From the NCBI RefSeq assembly GCF_002160765.1, contig NZ_NFLF01000017.1, forward strand, positions 1 through 64,000: a DNA stretch of 64,000 bases. The letters are read 5' to 3'. The notes below the pieces were generated by a model. The model did no database searches, had not been told where the DNA came from, and saw only the letters and a list, made by a program, of their open reading frames with translations. This document shows positions 52,618-61,489 of the stretch, piece after piece. The position numbers were made by a program, and so were the translations under genes. The first letter of the stretch is position 1, and each line of letters opens with the position of its first letter. This DNA comes from Lachnoclostridium sp. An138. Its GTDB lineage: Bacteria > Bacillota > Clostridia > Lachnospirales > Lachnospiraceae.

Positions 52618-53316
52618 TCAATCCGCCGTGTTCCATTTATATCCCATGCGCCGTACTGTGATGATTTTCTTTGGCTCGCCGGGGTCATCTTCTATTTTTG
52701 TACGCAGCCTCCGGATATAAACGGTCAGCGTGCTGCTGTCTATATATTTCTCTTCATGGTCCCAGAGCCTGCCCAGGATCTGCTCCGGCGACAGAACCAT
52801 ATCCGGATTTTCCATAAAGAGGCAGAGCAGCTTATATTCCCCCGCTGTCAGGTCAAGCTTCACTCCATCCTTGTATACCTCTCCTTTCAGCCGCTGTATC
52901 GTAATGCCGCCTGAGCTTAATTCCACATTTTCCTGTCCGGAATTCCCGTCAAAATTTTCGCTTCTGCGCAGAAGCGCATTCACCCGGGACAGGAATACCG
53001 CCAGCTTAAAAGGCTTGGTAATGTAATCGTCTCCGCCTATGTCCAGTCCCATGATGATATCCGTCTCCTCATCCGCCGCTGTGAGAAAGATAATCGGTAC
53101 CTTCGATGTCTCCCGGATGAACCTGCACAGATCATAGCCGGAACCGTCCGGCAGAGACACGTCCAGAATGACCAGGTCGTACCTTCCATCCTTCCATATT
53201 CTCCGCGCTTCCAGGCTTGTCCTTGCAACCTCCGTCTCATATCCCTGCTTCTTCAAAGCAAAGGTTAATCCGCCTATCAAACTCAAATCATCTTCTGCGA
53301 AAAAAATACGTTTCAT
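52618..53316 (-). CDS. OmpR-family response regulator
   Basis: The protein has 232 residues from the ATG at 53316. The receiver has IFFAEDD, phospho-Asp in LVILDVSLPDGSGYD, FLTAAD and YITKPF; the winged helix ends TVRRMGYKW. Its gene ends 8 bp before the kinase start. It probably binds the 11-bp direct repeats at 53598-53630 upstream of the divergent ABC operon. Confidence 0.92.
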   Translation of the reverse strand: MKRIFFAEDDLSLIGGLTFALKKQGYETEVARTSLEARRIWKDGRYDLVILDVSLPDGSGYDLCRFIRETSKVPIIFLTAADEETDIIMGLDIGGDDYITKPFKLAVFLSRVNALLRRSENFDGNSGQENVELSSGGITIQRLKGEVYKDGVKLDLTAGEYKLLCLFMENPDMVLSPEQILGRLWDHEEKYIDSSTLTVYIRRLRTKIEDDPGEPKKIITVRRMGYKWNTAD

Positions 53317-53376
53317 GCTTTCTTCCTGCCTTTTCTCTTTCACTGAAAGGATCTTTTCCAAAAAAGAGGCGCCGCA

Positions 53377-53634
53377 CTAATTGCTTAGCACGGCTGCCCG
53401 TATGTTTTTCTCACCTTTAGCATACGGAATTTCCCGGAATACGTCAAGGGCTATCAGGCAGAATTCCTGCAAAAGCTCCAGGTCAAAGCCGGTATCAAAG
53501 GCCGTCTTCCCGTAATACAGGTACCTGTCCGGATGGAGATCCGGATGAAAAATGCGTTTAAAAAACGGGTTGTAAGCATTGGGGAAAGGTACAAAAATGT
53601 AACCTTCCTGTACCTTTCCTGTGACCTTCCTCTG
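53377..53634 (-). pseudogene. Unidentified coding remnant with no start codon
   Basis: An 85-codon frame, open after a TAG and ending at the TAG of 53377, reads FVPFPNAYNPFFKRIFHPD, then HPDRYLYYGKTAFDTGFDLE and LIALDVFREIPYAKGEKNIR. The composition is protein-like. No ATG, GTG or TTG in frame could start it. I do not recognise the family. It fills the 376-bp gap between the response regulator gene and the divergent ABC operon, and its 5' end overlaps the 11-bp repeats, so it may be the tail of a gene lost by rearrangement. Confidence 0.45.
53598..53630 (+). promoter_or_regulatory. Three 11-bp direct repeats, likely response-regulator box
   Basis: TGTAACCTTCC, TGTACCTTTCC and TGTGACCTTCC are contiguous and in phase with the helix. 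A TATCCT hexamer at 53636-53641 may be the -10 of the divergent ATPase-permease operon, so the repeats would lie at the -35. The GGAAAGGTAC/GTACCTTTCC inverted pair also overlaps. Confidence 0.65.
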
Positions 53635-53692
53635 CTATCCTGATATCTGAAAAGAAAAAGCATTCCATATTTTCATACAGGAGGAAATCGGC

Positions 53693-54370
53693 ATGAAAGA
53701 CAACATCATCTTACAGACAAGAGGACTGAAAAAATATTATGGAAAGGGCGAAACGCTGGTGAAAGCCCTGGACGGCATAGATCTGGATATCGAAAGAGGA
53801 AAATTTACGGCCATTATCGGAACCTCCGGCTCCGGAAAATCCACGCTGCTTCATATGCTGGGCGGCCTGGATACCCCGAGCGAAGGCAGCGTCCGGGTGG
53901 GCGATACGGAGCTTGCAGCCTTAAACAGCGAACAGGCCACCATTTTCCGCCGTAAGCAGATCGGCTTCATCTTTCAGAATTATAATCTGGTTCCCGTCTT
54001 AAGCGTATGGGAAAATATCATCCTTCCCATCTCCCTGGACGGCAGGCGGCCTGACCGGAAATTCATCCTGCAGGTAGTCAAGCTTCTTGGCCTGGAAAAG
54101 AAGCTTGACAGCCTTCCCAACCAGCTCTCCGGCGGCCAGCAGCAGCGGGTGGCCATCGCAAGAGCCCTTGCCAGCAAGCCCTCGATTATCCTGGCCGACG
54201 AGCCTACCGGAAACCTGGACACCAGAACCAGCGACGACGTCATCGGTCTTCTGAAAATGACGGGCAGGGAGTTTGACCAGACCATCGTCATGATCACCCA
54301 CAACCCGGAAATCGCCCAGATGGCTGACCGGGTCATCCGCATTGAAGACGGACATATCGTATCACAGTAA
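53693..54370 (+). CDS. ABC exporter ATPase
   Basis: The 225-residue protein has Walker A GTSGSGKST, signature [15 protein letters not shown], Walker [12 protein letters not shown] and H-loop MITHN. It is a close paralogue of the ATPase at 44024-44689 (shared LKKYYGKGE...ALDGIDL start). GGAGG lies upstream. The permease gene follows 14 bp later. Confidence 0.93.
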   Translation: MKDNIILQTRGLKKYYGKGETLVKALDGIDLDIERGKFTAIIGTSGSGKSTLLHMLGGLDTPSEGSVRVGDTELAALNSEQATIFRRKQIGFIFQNYNLVPVLSVWENIILPISLDGRRPDRKFILQVVKLLGLEKKLDSLPNQLSGGQQQRVAIARALASKPSIILADEPTGNLDTRTSDDVIGLLKMTGREFDQTIVMITHNPEIAQMADRVIRIEDGHIVSQ

Positions 54371-54384
54371 GGAGGTTTTCCCGC

Positions 54385-56985
54385 ATGAAATCCACAAGAA
54401 AAATATTCAAACCAATCCAGACACTGAATGCGCGGACCTTCCGTTCCAATAAGGGCCGGAACCTGGTCGCCGTACTGGCCGTCCTGATGACCGCGCTGAT
54501 GTTCACGACTCTCTTTACGCTGGCCCAGAGCATGAGCAAAAATATCGTAGAGATGACCTTCCGCCAGACCGGATACGACGCCCAGGCTTCTTTTCGGGAT
54601 ATTACGGAAGAACAGGCAGCCCTCCTTGCCGCCCACCCGGATGTCCGAGAAGTGGGGACGAGCATCGTCCTCGGCATCGCTGAAAACACAGAGCTTGCGG
54701 GCCGCCAGGTGGAAATCCGCTGGGCAGATGAAAGCTATGCCGTCCACAGCTTCGCCGCTCCCACTACGGGACGGCTTCCGGAAAGCGCCGGCGAGATCGC
54801 CCTGGATACGCTTACCCTTGACCGGCTTGGCCTTCCCCATGAACTGGGCGAAAGCGTCACGCTGGAATGGCGTAAGGATCTGAACAGCAGCGAAGTCACT
54901 TCCTCTGTCTTTACGCTCTGCGGGTTCTGGGAAGGAAACGAATCCAGCTATGCCGGCATGGCCTGGGTCAGCCGGGATTTCGCCGATGAAATGATTGCGG
55001 AAGAAAAGAGCTTTGCCGGAGCAGATGCAGATACTCAGACTCCGGACAGTGCTTCCGACGGAAATGTGCTCGGCACCTTCATGGCCCAGGTGAGCCTGTA
55101 CAGCGACCAGAATATCGAAGCAGATCTGAACGACATCCTGGCAGACACCGGCCTTTCGGATCTGGAATACAACGTAAACCTGGCCTATTCCCCGGAAATG
55201 GGCGCCACAGCCTTCCAGGAAAGCCTGCCTCTGTACCTGGGCATGATTCTGGTCTTTATCGCCGGCTTCCTGATCATCTACAATATCTTTCAGATCAGTG
55301 TCACCGCCGATATCCAGTTCTACGGCAGGCTGAAAACTCTCGGAACCACCAACCGCCAGATCCGCCGGCTTATCTTCGGGCAGGCAGGCCGCATCTGCCT
55401 GATCGGAATCCCTCTGGGACTGCTATTTGGCTGGCTGCTCGGCATGGTGCTGGTGCCTTCCTTCCTGGGAATCCTTGAGGGCGAAAGCACCGTATCCGCT
55501 AATCCGGTCATTTTCATCGGCTCCGCCCTGTTCGCCTGGATTACGGTCCTTCTCTCCTGCCTGCGCCCCGCAAGGCTCGCGGGAAAGGTGTCTCCCATAG
55601 AAGCTCTGCGCATGAACGACGCCGCGTCGAAGAGCAGAAAAAGCCGCAAACGGCGCCGCGGAAGCGCTTCCCTGTCTTCCATGGCCTGGTCCAATCTGGG
55701 CCGCAATAAAAGGCGGACCGTCACCGTCATCTGCTCCCTGACACTGGCCCTGGTGCTTCTGTGCTCCTTCTATGCGCAGAACGCGGCTTTCGATATAGAG
55801 AAATACCTGGCTGATCTGACGCTTGCAGACTTCGAGCTTACCGACTCAGACAGCGGGGACAGCCTGAACGGCTATGACCCTGCTTCCACCTCCCTCAGCA
55901 GCTCTCTGGTCCGGGATCTGGAAAATCAGGAGGGACTGGAAGCGTCAGGCCATCTCTATACCGGTCAGGCAGACTGGCAGATCGACGACGACACCCTTAA
56001 AAATCTTCAAAACTTCTATACCGAGGACGCGCTGGCAGACTGGGAAACCTATGACGCGGCAGGCGCCGGAGAGCTGCGCGCCGCCCTGAAAAGCCGGGAA
56101 GCCTCCGCCAGGGTCTACGGCCTTGACGGGATTCCCCTGGACGCCATCACCCAGGAGCCGTATATTCTCCAGGGCAGCTTTGACGCGGAAGCCTTTGTCT
56201 CCGGAGATTATGTTCTGGCCGTGGGACCTGCCATCGATCTGGAACAGGAATATTCCGTTCTCCCCACGCCGTCTGCAGGCAGCACCATAGAACTGAACGG
56301 CCGTTCCTACACGGTCATGGCTGTGGTATATCCCCTGACTCCTGTGACGGAGGGCGCGCCGGAAGCAGCCGCCGCGGACCGTCTGGAGCTGGAATTCATC
56401 CTTCCCCTGGATGCCTTCCGGCAGCAATGGCCCGACAGCACGCTCCGCAAACTGTTTCTCACCGTAGATGACGAACATATCCCGGAGGTACAGTCCTTCC
56501 TGGACGATTACAGGGAAACCACGGACAGCAGCCTTCCCATCACCTCCCGCCAGACCATGGCCGAGCAGTACGAGGCTGAGACCCGCTCCTCTTCCGTCAT
56601 GGGAAATGCCGTCAGCGTCGTCATCGCCCTGGTAGGCATCCTGAATTTTATCAATTCCATGGTGACGGCCATCGTCTCCCGCAGACGGGAATTCGCCATG
56701 ATTCAGAGCGTCGGCATGACAAAGAAACAGCTCTGCCGGATGCTGGTCTATGAAGGTCTTTTCTACGCAGTCATTACACTGGCAGCCTCCTTCATTGTCA
56801 GCGCTCTGTCCGTGGGAATTCTGATCCGCGCCATGGTAAGCGGCGGCTTCTCTACCTTTCATTTCACACTGCTGCCCTTGGGAGTATGCGCGCCCCTCCT
56901 GCTTCTGTTCGCCGTACTGATTCCCTGCCTGTGCTTCCGGAATCTGGAGAAGCAGAGCATCGTGGTACGGCTCCGTATGGAATAA
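54385..56985 (+). CDS. FtsX-like ABC permease (Bce type)
   Basis: The 866-residue protein repeats the plan of the 849-residue permease: N-terminal helix, outside domain, FtsX block (FYGRLKTLGTTNRQIRRLIFGQ), middle helix (VTVICSLTLALVLLCSFYAQ), second outside domain and a last FtsX block (SRRREFAMIQSVGMTKKQLCRMLVYEGLF). It is encoded with its ATPase and transcribed away from the second regulator/kinase pair. The downstream 195 bp hold only a possible promoter for the next gene. Confidence 0.9.
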   Translation: MKSTRKIFKPIQTLNARTFRSNKGRNLVAVLAVLMTALMFTTLFTLAQSMSKNIVEMTFRQTGYDAQASFRDITEEQAALLAAHPDVREVGTSIVLGIAENTELAGRQVEIRWADESYAVHSFAAPTTGRLPESAGEIALDTLTLDRLGLPHELGESVTLEWRKDLNSSEVTSSVFTLCGFWEGNESSYAGMAWVSRDFADEMIAEEKSFAGADADTQTPDSASDGNVLGTFMAQVSLYSDQNIEADLNDILADTGLSDLEYNVNLAYSPEMGATAFQESLPLYLGMILVFIAGFLIIYNIFQISVTADIQFYGRLKTLGTTNRQIRRLIFGQAGRICLIGIPLGLLFGWLLGMVLVPSFLGILEGESTVSANPVIFIGSALFAWITVLLSCLRPARLAGKVSPIEALRMNDAASKSRKSRKRRRGSASLSSMAWSNLGRNKRRTVTVICSLTLALVLLCSFYAQNAAFDIEKYLADLTLADFELTDSDSGDSLNGYDPASTSLSSSLVRDLENQEGLEASGHLYTGQADWQIDDDTLKNLQNFYTEDALADWETYDAAGAGELRAALKSREASARVYGLDGIPLDAITQEPYILQGSFDAEAFVSGDYVLAVGPAIDLEQEYSVLPTPSAGSTIELNGRSYTVMAVVYPLTPVTEGAPEAAAADRLELEFILPLDAFRQQWPDSTLRKLFLTVDDEHIPEVQSFLDDYRETTDSSLPITSRQTMAEQYEAETRSSSVMGNAVSVVIALVGILNFINSMVTAIVSRRREFAMIQSVGMTKKQLCRMLVYEGLFYAVITLAASFIVSALSVGILIRAMVSGGFSTFHFTLLPLGVCAPLLLLFAVLIPCLCFRNLEKQSIVVRLRME

Positions 56986-57180
56986 AAGTTGAATTTCCTA
57001 TTGACCTAAAGCTGACTTCAGCCTGTAAAATAATATCAGTGCGCTCCAGCCGGGAAAGGCAAGGGAGCTTTGCCGGCCGGATGCCGTTTCTGCCCGCCGC
57101 TGCGCTGCTGCGCTTTCAATTTTCATACTCAGTCCGCCGGCTGCGGGTACTTCACTGACAAAATACAGGAGGATTTAAAT

Positions 57181-58275
57181 ATGGAGTACAGAATTCATAA
57201 AAAGACCGGGGACAAAATCAGCATCCTGGGACTCGGCACCAGCTATATCGCCGACACGCCGGAAAAGGATGCCGTAGAAGCCCTGATTTACGCCCATGAA
57301 AATGGAATCAACTATGCGGACCTTGCAACCGCCGGAGCCAGAACCTTCGGATACTACGGGACGGCCTTCGCCTCTGTAAGGAAGGAAATGTTCTATCAGG
57401 TTCATTTCGGGGCAAATTACGAAAGCGGAGAATACGGATGGACCACAAAGCTTGAGACCATAAAACGGCAGATTGACTGGATGCTTACGGAACTGAAGAC
57501 GGATTATATTGATTACGGCTTCATTCACTGTCTGGACGCAGCTTCCGACTGGCATGCCTATCAGAAACACGGCGTTCTGGACTATCTGCTGGATATGAAG
57601 CAGGCCGGCGCTGTACGCCACATCGGCCTCTCTTCCCACACTCCGGCGCTGGCCCGGCATGCGCTGGACACCGGGCTCATCGACCAGCTGATGTTCTCCA
57701 TCAACGCAGCGTACGACTATCAGCACGGAGACTATGCAAACGGAAGCGCCAGCGAACGCATGGCCCTGTACCGCCGCTGCGAAGCCGAAGGCGTCGGAAT
57801 CTCTGTCATGAAACCTTTTTCCGGCGGACAGCTTCTGGATGCCAATACTTCGCCCTTCGGTCAGGCCCTGACGCAGTACCAGTGCATTCAGTATGCCCTG
57901 GATAAGCCCGGCGTGCTGACCGTACTTCCCGGCATCCGGGATCTTGCCGACGTAAAACAGCTTCTTGGTTTCCTGACGGCCTCTCCTGAGGAGCGGGATT
58001 ATTCCATTCTGGGAACCTTCACTCCGAAAGACGTCACAGGAACCTGCGTCTACTGCAACCACTGCCAGCCCTGCCCGGCAGGATTAAATGTGGGGCTGAT
58101 CAATAAGTACTACGATCTGGCAGCTTCCGGGGACACGATGGCTGCAGACCATTACGGCAAGCTGGAGAAAAAAGCATCCGTCTGTGTTTCCTGCGGGCAC
58201 TGTGATAAGAGATGTCCCTTCCATGTGGCTCAGTCTGAGCGGATGAAAGAAATCGCCGCTTATTTCGGGATGTAA
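57181..58275 (+). CDS. Aldo/keto reductase with C-terminal [4Fe-4S] ferredoxin domain
   Basis: The protein has 364 residues from the ATG at 57181 (AGGAGG at 8 nt). The aldo/keto barrel has KISILGLGTSYI, a Tyr/Lys-type region, RHIGLSSHTP and GISVMKPFSGGQLL. Two ferredoxin cysteine runs follow: CVYCNHCQPCPAG and CVSCGHCDKRCPFHV. Such fusion proteins are common in anaerobic Firmicutes and may use ferredoxin instead of, or with, NAD(P)H. The substrate is unknown. Confidence 0.88.
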   Translation: MEYRIHKKTGDKISILGLGTSYIADTPEKDAVEALIYAHENGINYADLATAGARTFGYYGTAFASVRKEMFYQVHFGANYESGEYGWTTKLETIKRQIDWMLTELKTDYIDYGFIHCLDAASDWHAYQKHGVLDYLLDMKQAGAVRHIGLSSHTPALARHALDTGLIDQLMFSINAAYDYQHGDYANGSASERMALYRRCEAEGVGISVMKPFSGGQLLDANTSPFGQALTQYQCIQYALDKPGVLTVLPGIRDLADVKQLLGFLTASPEERDYSILGTFTPKDVTGTCVYCNHCQPCPAGLNVGLINKYYDLAASGDTMAADHYGKLEKKASVCVSCGHCDKRCPFHVAQSERMKEIAAYFGM

Positions 58276-58375
58276 ACTGTTCTGCGCCATCATTTTCGGC
58301 TCCGGCGAAACCTGGTGCGTCACCGCATTCATAGGATAATTGTTTTCATATGCCTGTAAAATAATTGCACGATCC

Positions 58376-58404
58376 TTGCCAATGGAGAAATAAAATATTA
58401 TAAT
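58376..58404 (+). promoter_or_regulatory. Promoter of the HAD phosphatase gene
   Basis: TTGCCA and a consensus TATAAT are separated by 17 bp, about 110 bp before the start codon. Confidence 0.65.
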
Positions 58405-58512
58405 ATCTGCTAAGACTGTTTCTGCGCCAGCCGCCATGCAATACGGGAAGGTAGCAGACACAAAAACGGATAAGCTGTACAAACATCTAACAGGACATAA
58501 GTGAGGTACGCA

Positions 58513-59232
58513 ATGGAACATCAGAAACTTACAACGATATTATTTGACCTGGACGGTACCCTTCTTCCCATGGACAATGACGCGTTTACAAAGGGCTATT
58601 TCAAGCTGCTGGCCGCAAGGCTGGCTCCCCTGGGCTATGAGCCGGCGAAGCTGGTAGATTCCATCTGGGCCGGTACTGCAGCTATGGTAAAAAATGACGG
58701 GAGCCAGAACAACGAGACTGCCTTCTGGAAGCGTTTTTCAGAAATTTACGGGGAACAGGTTCTGGACGATCTTCCTGTGTTCGAAGACTTTTACGCCACA
58801 GATTTTCAGAAAGGAAAAGAGCTCTGCGGTTTTCAGCCCAAGGCCGCTCAGGCCGTCCGGGAGGCGAAGAGGCTGGGACTGCGCGCGGCGCTGGCTACCA
58901 ATCCCATTTTCCCGGCCATCGCCACCGAAAGCCGCATCCGCTGGGCCGGACTGGAACCGGAGGAATTTGAATTTTACACGACTTATGAAAATATCGGGTA
59001 CTGCAAGCCCAATCCCGCCTACTATCAGGAGCTCCTGAACCGTCTCGGGGAAGCCCCGGAACGCTGCCTCATGGTGGGCAATGATGTCACCGAGGACATG
59101 ATCGCCCGGGAGCTTGGCATGCAGGTATTTCTTCTGACAGACTGCCTGATCAACAGGAAAGAGAAGGATATCTCTGTCTATCCAAACGGCGGCTTCGATG
59201 AGCTTATGAACTATGTCCGGGCTTCTGTCTGA
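58513..59232 (+). CDS. HAD-family hydrolase
   Basis: The protein has 239 residues from the ATG at 58513 (GAGG at 7-8 nt). Motif I is ILFDLDGTLLPMD, motif II ALATNP, motif III around CKPNPAYY, and motif IV MVGNDVTEDM. A helical cap lies between motifs I and II. It is a phosphatase or nucleotidase of unknown substrate. Confidence 0.88.
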   Translation: MEHQKLTTILFDLDGTLLPMDNDAFTKGYFKLLAARLAPLGYEPAKLVDSIWAGTAAMVKNDGSQNNETAFWKRFSEIYGEQVLDDLPVFEDFYATDFQKGKELCGFQPKAAQAVREAKRLGLRAALATNPIFPAIATESRIRWAGLEPEEFEFYTTYENIGYCKPNPAYYQELLNRLGEAPERCLMVGNDVTEDMIARELGMQVFLLTDCLINRKEKDISVYPNGGFDELMNYVRASV

Positions 59233-59258
59233 GCCATATCCGCTATTGCTGTCTTGTA

Positions 59259-59468
59259 ATGAGTAAGAATTATATCGGACGGCATTTTACAGATATTAAG
59301 AAATACGCCCGCGCCATCGAACAGCGCCTTGATGATTCCTGGCGCACCCGGGAATCTCTTCTCCAGGATAATGCTCATTATTATGAAATGTGTAAAAAAT
59401 ACGGATACAATTATATTCTGATCGATGAAGATTATTGCATAGACATCCATAAAGTAAGCCGGGACTGA
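59259..59468 (+). CDS. Small hypothetical protein, possible gene remnant
   Basis: The 69-residue frame reads SWRTRESLLQDNAHYYEMCKKYGYNYILIDEDYCID. It resembles the last part of some nucleotide-kinase-like proteins (a pattern such as LIDxxYxVD), but no ribosome site is evident and no Walker motif exists. It may be the tail of a lost gene or a real small protein. Confidence 0.4.
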   Translation: MSKNYIGRHFTDIKKYARAIEQRLDDSWRTRESLLQDNAHYYEMCKKYGYNYILIDEDYCIDIHKVSRD

Positions 59469-59521
59469 GTTCTGTGACCTGGCCCCGGCATACTTTATAT
59501 CATTTATATATATCATTTATA

Positions 59522-60232
59522 TCAGCTTCTGGATTTCATGCTTTCTCTTCTATTCTCCACTTCCCCATGCTTTTCCCGAATTCTTTGCGGCGCCTTGGTT
59601 TTATGCGGTTCCCAGTTCTGAATACAGTCAATCAGGAACGAGGAAATCGTCACTGTAACTACAGAAAAGAATATCCTTCCGGCAGGAATGTAACTCAGTG
59701 AAAGCCCCAGCACCACAAGATCCGTAAACAGATAGGATCGGGACAGGCGCAGGTGCGTGACGCGGGAGATCGTCAGAGCCAGCGCGTCATCCCCTCCGCT
59801 GGAGCCGCCCTGACGCACAATGATTCCGACGCCAATTCCCACAAACATTCCTCCCAGCAGGGCTGCCGCCAGGGGATAAGCTGACAGATCCGGCAGCATG
59901 GGCGGAAAACATTCCCACACCTTGTAAAAAAGCGAAACGCTTAGGGTTGAAATTACGGAGATCCTGATAAATCTCCCTCCCAGATATTTGAAAGCCAGCA
60001 GATAGCAGGCCGCGTCCAGCACAGGCGTAAGAAAGGCCGGGGAAAATCCAAGCCAGTGTTCCGCAAGAAGCATCAGCCCGATGACTCCGCCCTCTGTAAT
60101 GCCTGTCCGCTGGTGAATATTGTGGATACCAAAGGAACAGACTGCCGCTCCCAGAATAATTAGCCCAATCCTCTGCCAGGACAATCCCTCCATCCATTTT
60201 TCCCGTAAAACAGAAATCTTTTTTCCAGACAT
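59522..60232 (-). CDS. YitT-family membrane protein
   Basis: The 236-residue protein begins with IGLIILGAAVCSFGIHNIHQRTGITEGGVIGLMLL, the YitT/DUF161 start. It has about five membrane segments and the conserved motif RQGGSSGGDDALALTISRVT. The C-terminal DUF2179 domain found in longer YitT proteins is missing; a basic tail replaces it. Transport is suspected for this family but the substrate is unknown. A MerR-type promoter precedes it. Confidence 0.85.
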   Translation of the reverse strand: MSGKKISVLREKWMEGLSWQRIGLIILGAAVCSFGIHNIHQRTGITEGGVIGLMLLAEHWLGFSPAFLTPVLDAACYLLAFKYLGGRFIRISVISTLSVSLFYKVWECFPPMLPDLSAYPLAAALLGGMFVGIGVGIIVRQGGSSGGDDALALTISRVTHLRLSRSYLFTDLVVLGLSLSYIPAGRIFFSVVTVTISSFLIDCIQNWEPHKTKAPQRIREKHGEVENRRESMKSRS

Positions 60233-60273
60233 GATTTCTCTCCTTTTGTTGCATTTTATCTCTGTTCCATGTT

Positions 60274-60304
60274 ATCATAAACTATATAGTAACTATAATG
60301 TCAA
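60274..60304 (-). promoter_or_regulatory. MerR-type promoter of the yitT-like gene
   Basis: On the minus strand TTGACA and TATGAT are separated by 19 bp instead of 17, and the palindrome TATAGTTACTATA lies in the spacer. This is the signature of promoters activated by MerR proteins. The gene for a MerR regulator starts divergently at 60314; its own promoter (TTGCAT and TATCAT near 60249-60278) overlaps. Confidence 0.65.
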
Positions 60305-60313
60305 GGAGGAATT

Positions 60314-61144
60314 ATGGAAGACCTGTTCTCCATCGGCGAGCTTTCCAGATATCAGAATATCTCCCGGCAGACGCTGATTTTTTATGATAAAATCGGTCTG
60401 TTCTGCCCTGCCTATGTGGACCCGCACAACGGATACCGCTATTACAGCGCCAGCCAGATTGACTACCTGGACACCATTCTGATTATGAAGAAGATAGGAT
60501 TTTCTCTGGATGAAATCAAAGAACATATGCTGCATTACAATATCGACAGCAGTCTGGCCGCGTTAAAGAGACAGGTAAGCGTCATTGACCGGCAGATTCA
60601 GGAACTGCGCCTGATTCGAAATAGAGTCCTGCACCGCTGCGGACAGATGGAAGAGGCAAAGGAACACCGGGGAAACGACGGCGCTGTCACCATCGAAAGC
60701 CAGGACGCCCAGTATCTTCTGTTCCGGAAAGTGAAAGCGCCATACACCCTGAAAGAAATCAGCATCGCCACCAAACAGTGCTTTGTGGATTCCTCTCAGA
60801 AGCATCTTCCCATCTATTTTCAGACCGGCGTCATTGTTCCTCTTAAGAACATCCGAGACGGACGCTTTACGGAGGCCTCCATGGCCTTTCTGCCCATCGA
60901 CAGGACCGGGGAAGCCCCAAACATCCTGCGTCTTCCCGCCGGGACCTGCGCCTGTATCTACCATGTGGGAGATTATCCGTCCATCGGCCGTTCCTACCGG
61001 AAGCTGCTGGATTACTGTGCTGCTCATAACTGGAGTATCGTCTCCGATGCTTATGAATTCTGCATCAACGACTATATCACTTCCCGGGATGAAAATGAAT
61101 ACATTACCAAAATCGTTTTTTACGTAGAAAGCGCGCGGCCCTGA
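60314..61144 (+). CDS. MerR-family regulator with GyrI-like ligand domain (BmrR type)
   Basis: The 276-residue protein has the winged helix FSIGELSRYQNISRQTLIFYDKIGLFCPAYVDPHNGYRYYSASQIDYL, then a coiled coil and a C-terminal GyrI-like domain (LLFRKVKAPYTLKEIS, PAGTCACIYHVGDYPSIGRSYRKLLDYCAAHNW). BmrR-like proteins bind lipophilic drugs. The intergenic MerR-type promoter suggests it controls the divergent yitT-like gene and itself. AAGGAGG precedes the ATG. Confidence 0.9.
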   Translation: MEDLFSIGELSRYQNISRQTLIFYDKIGLFCPAYVDPHNGYRYYSASQIDYLDTILIMKKIGFSLDEIKEHMLHYNIDSSLAALKRQVSVIDRQIQELRLIRNRVLHRCGQMEEAKEHRGNDGAVTIESQDAQYLLFRKVKAPYTLKEISIATKQCFVDSSQKHLPIYFQTGVIVPLKNIRDGRFTEASMAFLPIDRTGEAPNILRLPAGTCACIYHVGDYPSIGRSYRKLLDYCAAHNWSIVSDAYEFCINDYITSRDENEYITKIVFYVESARP

Positions 61145-61489
61145 GTCTTCCAGGCCCCGTTTTATTCATATTCTCTGCCCGGACATTCTAGCTCATTGAT
61201 CCGAATGTTTCTCTCCTGTATACTGAAAGTAATCTGCCCGTAATGAACATGAGACTTATTTTGCAAATCGAAAAGATGGCTGCAGCGCCGGAGGATACGT
61301 TCTCCTGGCTTGGTCTTGCTATCTGAGGGCCAAAGGAAAAGAGCAACAGGCTGACAGAGAGCCTGGCGCTGCTTCGCTGACTCTGTTTTGCTGCATGAAA
61401 TCGGTTTTCCATGTCAGAAAACTGCCGGGAATGAAAGGCTTTCCTGCTTCCATTCCCGGCAGTTTTTCTATTTTGCAAAAGGATTATTT
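61145..61489. other. 345-bp intergenic stretch between MerR and MFS genes
   Basis: No gene is visible in the first 270 bp. It ends with the strong convergent terminator listed separately. Confidence 0.5.
61418..61466. terminator. Bidirectional terminator
   Basis: AAAACTGCCGGGAATG and its exact complement form a 16-bp stem. On the plus strand TTTTTCTATTTT follows; on the minus strand TTTTCT follows, ending the MFS transcript. Confidence 0.8.

Noticed and set aside
58276-58512. Riboswitch or small RNA upstream of the HAD gene
   Set aside because: Only a good promoter is visible; no convincing stem structure was found in the leader.
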